A stretch of DNA of 9,182 nt, taken from assembly GCA_013205525.1 (NCBI GenBank), contig JABMMR010000286.1, forward strand, positions 1 through 9,182, read 5' to 3'. Positions within the stretch are counted from its first letter, which is position 1, and each line of letters starts with the position of its first letter. The DNA comes from Burkholderiales bacterium (GTDB lineage Bacteria; Pseudomonadota; Gammaproteobacteria; Burkholderiales; Burkholderiaceae_C). Below the pieces are notes generated by a model that saw nothing but the letters and a program-made list of their open reading frames with translations, did not search any database and was not told the DNA's origin. Below are positions 6,952 to 9,182 of the stretch, piece by piece. Position numbers and translations under genes: made by a program.

Positions 6952-7341
6952 ATGCCAGCCTACCAACTCCGTGTTGAAGTCACACCTCACTACCTGCCCG
7001 AGCAATCCGCGCCCGAGGACGGCGTCTACGCCTTCGCCTACTCGGTGCTGATTCGCAATACCGGCGACATAGGCGCACAAGTGATTTCCCGCACTTGGCA
7101 CATCAACGATGCCGAGGGTTTGCATGAAAAAATCAAAGGCTTGGGCGTGGTGGGCTACCAACCCTTGCTGCAACCGGGCGAAGTGTTTGAGTACACCAGC
7201 GGCGCTCGCCTGCGCACCCCCACAGGCACTATGCACGGCAGTTATTTTTGCGTGGCCGAGGATGGCGAACGGTTCGATATCGACATCCCTATGTTTGTTT
7301 TAGATGCCTTGAGCGACAGCGGCAAACGTCAAATGCATTGA
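6952..7341 (+). CDS. apaG: ApaG domain protein (Co2+/Mg2+ efflux-associated)
   Basis: ApaG is a small cytoplasmic protein with a fibronectin-III-like fold; its biochemical role is unsettled, and the cobalt/magnesium label comes from older genetics. The 129-aa product has the full family signature: FAYSVLIRNTGDIGAQVISRTW (28-49), LGVVGYQPLLQPGEVFEYTSG (64-84), GTMHGSYFC (92-100), and the closing FDIDIPMFVLD (108-118). In enterobacteria apaG sits with ksgA and apaH; here it instead leads thiL, pgpA and pncC and diverges from rpe. The ATG is at 6952. The preceding bases are pyrimidine-rich with no Shine-Dalgarno. Confidence 0.95.
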   Translation: MPAYQLRVEVTPHYLPEQSAPEDGVYAFAYSVLIRNTGDIGAQVISRTWHINDAEGLHEKIKGLGVVGYQPLLQPGEVFEYTSGARLRTPTGTMHGSYFCVAEDGERFDIDIPMFVLDALSDSGKRQMH

Positions 7342-7347
7342 CTCCCT

Positions 7348-8313
7348 ATGGGCGAATTTGATTTGATTGCCCGCTATTTCAACCGCCCTGGCCGCACAGC
7401 GGTGCTGGGCGTAGGCGACGACTGCGCCTTGCTGCAACCGCAGGCCGGCATGCAACTGGCGGTGTCATCCGACATGTTGGTGCAAGGCCGACATTTTTTG
7501 TCCACCACCCCCTCTGCCGATTTAGGCCACAAAGCCTTGGCGGTGAACCTGAGCGACTTGGCGGCTTGCGGCGCCAAGCCTTTGGCTTTCACTTTGGCTT
7601 TGGCCTTGCCGTCTATCGACGAGGCTTGGCTGGCGGGCTTCGCCAAAGGCCTGTGGGCTTTGGCCGATGCGCACGGCTGTGAATTGATCGGTGGCGACAC
7701 CACCCAAGGGCCACTGAATATTTGCATCACCGTATTGGGCGAGGTGCCGCCGGGTGACGCCTTGCTGCGCCAGCATGCGCAGCTGGGCGACGATATTTAT
7801 GTCAGCGGCACGGTGGGCGACGCGCGCTTGGCCCTGGAGGTTTTTCGTGGCAACCTCAGCCTGCAAACCGCTGACTTTGAGGCTGCGCGTGCGCGCATGG
7901 ACAGGCCCACGCCTCGGGTGTCGCTGGGCTTGGCATTGCGCGGCGTGGCCAATGCGGCCATCGACATCAGCGACGGCTTGCTGGGTGACCTGGGTCACAT
8001 CTTGCAGCGCTCTCAAGTGGGTGCGGTGATTGACACGGGTTGGGTGCAAGACAGCGCCGCCATCAGTGACGCGATGCAAACCATCAGCTTTAACAAACGT
8101 TTGGACTTCGCCTTGGCCGGCGGCGACGACTACGAGCTGCTGTTTACCGCAGCGCCCGACCAAGCCGATGAGGTTTTGGCCGCCGCCGAGCAATGCGGCG
8201 TGAGCGTCACCTGCATTGGCCGCATCACTCCGGTGGCTGGCTTGCAGGTGCTGGACTTGCAAGGCCTGCCCCTGTCGCGGCGCTTTGCCGGTTTTGACCA
8301 CTTCGCCCTTTAA
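7348..8313 (+). CDS. thiL: thiamine-monophosphate kinase
   Basis: Phosphorylates thiamine monophosphate with ATP to thiamine diphosphate, the last step of cofactor synthesis. The 321-aa protein is of normal length and starts MGEFDLIARYF like the family. Motifs: GVGDDCALL (21-29, metal-binding Asp pair), SSDMLVQGRHF (40-50), GHKALAVNLSDLAACGAKP (60-78), LIGGDTTQGP (113-122), IDISDGLLGDLGHIL (205-219), and AGGDDYELLFT (257-267). These are the Asp-rich sites of the AIR synthase/PurM-type ATP fold. It begins six bases after the apaG stop, without a visible Shine-Dalgarno, and is 25 bases before pgpA. In many bacteria thiL directly precedes pgpA, supporting the operon reading. Confidence 0.97.
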   Translation: MGEFDLIARYFNRPGRTAVLGVGDDCALLQPQAGMQLAVSSDMLVQGRHFLSTTPSADLGHKALAVNLSDLAACGAKPLAFTLALALPSIDEAWLAGFAKGLWALADAHGCELIGGDTTQGPLNICITVLGEVPPGDALLRQHAQLGDDIYVSGTVGDARLALEVFRGNLSLQTADFEAARARMDRPTPRVSLGLALRGVANAAIDISDGLLGDLGHILQRSQVGAVIDTGWVQDSAAISDAMQTISFNKRLDFALAGGDDYELLFTAAPDQADEVLAAAEQCGVSVTCIGRITPVAGLQVLDLQGLPLSRRFAGFDHFAL

Positions 8314-8338
8314 TATTCCGCCCATTAAGATCGCTTTC

Positions 8339-8848
8339 ATGTCTTACGCCGCCAGTTTGCAAGCCTCGCGCTTCATGCTCTCTCACCCCGCGCACTGGGT
8401 GGCCATGGGTTTTGGCTCGGGCTTGAGCCCATGGGCACCAGGGACAGTCGGCACCCTGTGGGCCTGGGCCTCTTATTTATTGATGGACTATTGGCTGGAC
8501 ACCGAGCAACTGGCGTGGGTGCTGGTGGCTGCCTTGCCCTTGGGTTGGTGGGTCTGCAAGCTGACTGCGGACCATATGCAAGTCAATGACCCCAGTTCCA
8601 TTGTGTGGGATGAGATTGCCGCTTTTTGGTGGATTTTGTTTTTATGGATGCCCGCCAGTTTGACCGGGCAATTTGTCGCCTTTGTGCTGTTTCGCTTGTT
8701 TGACGCGGTCAAGCCCGGCCCTGTGGGCTGGGCAGACGCGGCGTTTCACGGGCAGGGATGGCGTGGCGGCTTTGGCATCATGTTCGATGACATCGTGGCG
8801 GCTTTTTGCACGCTGCTGTGTTTGGCACTTTGGCAGGCGACACGATGA
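8339..8848 (+). CDS. pgpA: phosphatidylglycerophosphatase A
   Basis: Removes the phosphate from phosphatidylglycerol phosphate to make phosphatidylglycerol at the inner membrane. From the ATG at 8339 the protein is 169 aa, the usual length. PgpA motifs: GFGSGLSPWAPGTVGTL (24-40), NDPSSIVWDEIAAFWW (83-98, with the conserved Asp-Glu pair), FRLFDAVKPGPVGWAD (118-133), and GGFGIMFDDIVAA (143-155, acidic pair). Hydrophobic, Trp-rich stretches near 38-50, 57-72, 92-120 and 151-165 look membrane-embedded. The frame extends upstream to 8216 inside thiL, but that is not PgpA-like. Its stop overlaps the next gene's start as ATGA. Confidence 0.96.
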   Translation: MSYAASLQASRFMLSHPAHWVAMGFGSGLSPWAPGTVGTLWAWASYLLMDYWLDTEQLAWVLVAALPLGWWVCKLTADHMQVNDPSSIVWDEIAAFWWILFLWMPASLTGQFVAFVLFRLFDAVKPGPVGWADAAFHGQGWRGGFGIMFDDIVAAFCTLLCLALWQATR

Positions 8849-9182
8849 ACACGCAACAAACTGTTCCTACCTTGGCGGATGCGTTGCTGCAGCGCGGCTG
8901 GATGTTGGCCAGCGCCGAGAGTTGCACCGGCGGCATGATCGCTTCGGCTTGCACCGACTTGGCCGGCTCCAGCCAATGGTTTGAGCGCGGCTTTGTCAGC
9001 TACAGCAACGAGGCCAAACAAGAGATGTTGGGTGTGCCCAGCGCTGTCTTGGCGCGGCACGGCGCGGTCAGCGAAGAAGTCGCCCAAGCCATGGTGCTGG
9101 GCGCTTTGAAAAAATCTCAAGCGCAAGTGGCTGTGGCGGTCACCGGTATTGCGGGACCCAGCGGCGGCGGCCCCACCAAGCC
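8845..9182 (+). CDS. pncC: nicotinamide-nucleotide amidase, CinA C-terminal type (3'-partial)
   Basis: Deamidates nicotinamide mononucleotide to nicotinic acid mononucleotide in pyridine nucleotide recycling. The ATG at 8845 overlaps the pgpA stop (ATGA); 112 codons are present before the right edge cuts the gene, and the family usually runs to about 160 aa. Motifs seen: AESCTGG (24-30), AGSSQWFERGFVSYSNEAK (40-58), LGV, GAVSEEVA, and VAVTGIAGPSGGG (97-109). The spacing of Ser43, Tyr53 and Lys58 matches the Ser-Tyr-Lys catalytic residues I recall for the family. There is no upstream CinA nucleotide-binding (MoaB-like) domain, so this is the short stand-alone form. Confidence 0.93.
   Translation, partial: MNTQQTVPTLADALLQRGWMLASAESCTGGMIASACTDLAGSSQWFERGFVSYSNEAKQEMLGVPSAVLARHGAVSEEVAQAMVLGALKKSQAQVAVAVTGIAGPSGGGPTK

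Noticed and set aside
7522..8340. A 272-codon minus-strand open frame opposite thiL
   Set aside because: It is a shadow of thiL: Gln-, His- and Arg-rich, no motifs, and fully overlapped by conserved ThiL sequence.
8746..9126. A 126-codon minus-strand open frame opposite pgpA and pncC
   Set aside because: The plus-strand PncC motifs (AESCTGG, SYSNEAK, TGIAGPSGGG) account for this DNA, and the minus frame shows nothing recognisable.
1..9182. Mobile element, CRISPR array, phage or defence island
   Set aside because: No transposase, integrase, repeat array or terminal inverted repeats were seen, and all sizeable genes are conserved housekeeping families apart from one DUF1566 gene.

Overview
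The window is an ordinary chromosomal housekeeping segment from a Gram-negative bacterium, most likely a betaproteobacterium of the order Burkholderiales, with a Comamonadaceae-like feel. This rests on gene content and order (apaG diverging from rpe, then gph, then trpE-trpG-trpD-trpC, with ung at the end) and on the protein motifs. No database search was possible, so genus is not claimed. I found no transposase, integrase, phage gene, CRISPR array or toxin-like cassette.

Left part, minus strand (read right to left): rpe (pentose phosphate and Calvin cycle epimerase), a small secreted DUF1566-type protein, gph (phosphoglycolate phosphatase), a 224-base non-coding gap, then trpE, trpG, trpD, trpC and ung. 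Every junction from trpE to ung is a 4-base ATGA or GTGA stop/start overlap or an equally tight one, so the five genes look like one translationally coupled unit. TrpE/TrpG form anthranilate synthase, TrpD adds phosphoribosyl, and TrpC closes the indole ring. trpF, trpB and trpA are not in the window. ung is a DNA repair gene carried at the tail of this unit. Beyond ung, a tRNA gene on the same strand (probably tRNA-Tyr) begins behind its own promoter and runs off the left edge.

Right part, plus strand: apaG, thiL (thiamine monophosphate kinase), pgpA (phosphatidylglycerophosphatase A) and the start of pncC (CinA C-terminal-type nicotinamide-nucleotide amidase), which is cut by the right edge. 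Gaps are 6 and 25 bases, then a 4-base overlap, so these look like one operon. apaG and rpe diverge from a 59-base shared upstream region.

The parts most worth a second look are the trpE leader (possible promoter, hairpins, two tiny ORFs and a Trp-codon-rich frame just after a stop), the unexpected secreted DUF1566 gene between rpe and gph, and the start-codon assignments of trpC and ung, where GTG fits better than the longer ATG frames. I did not find a convincing novel system.
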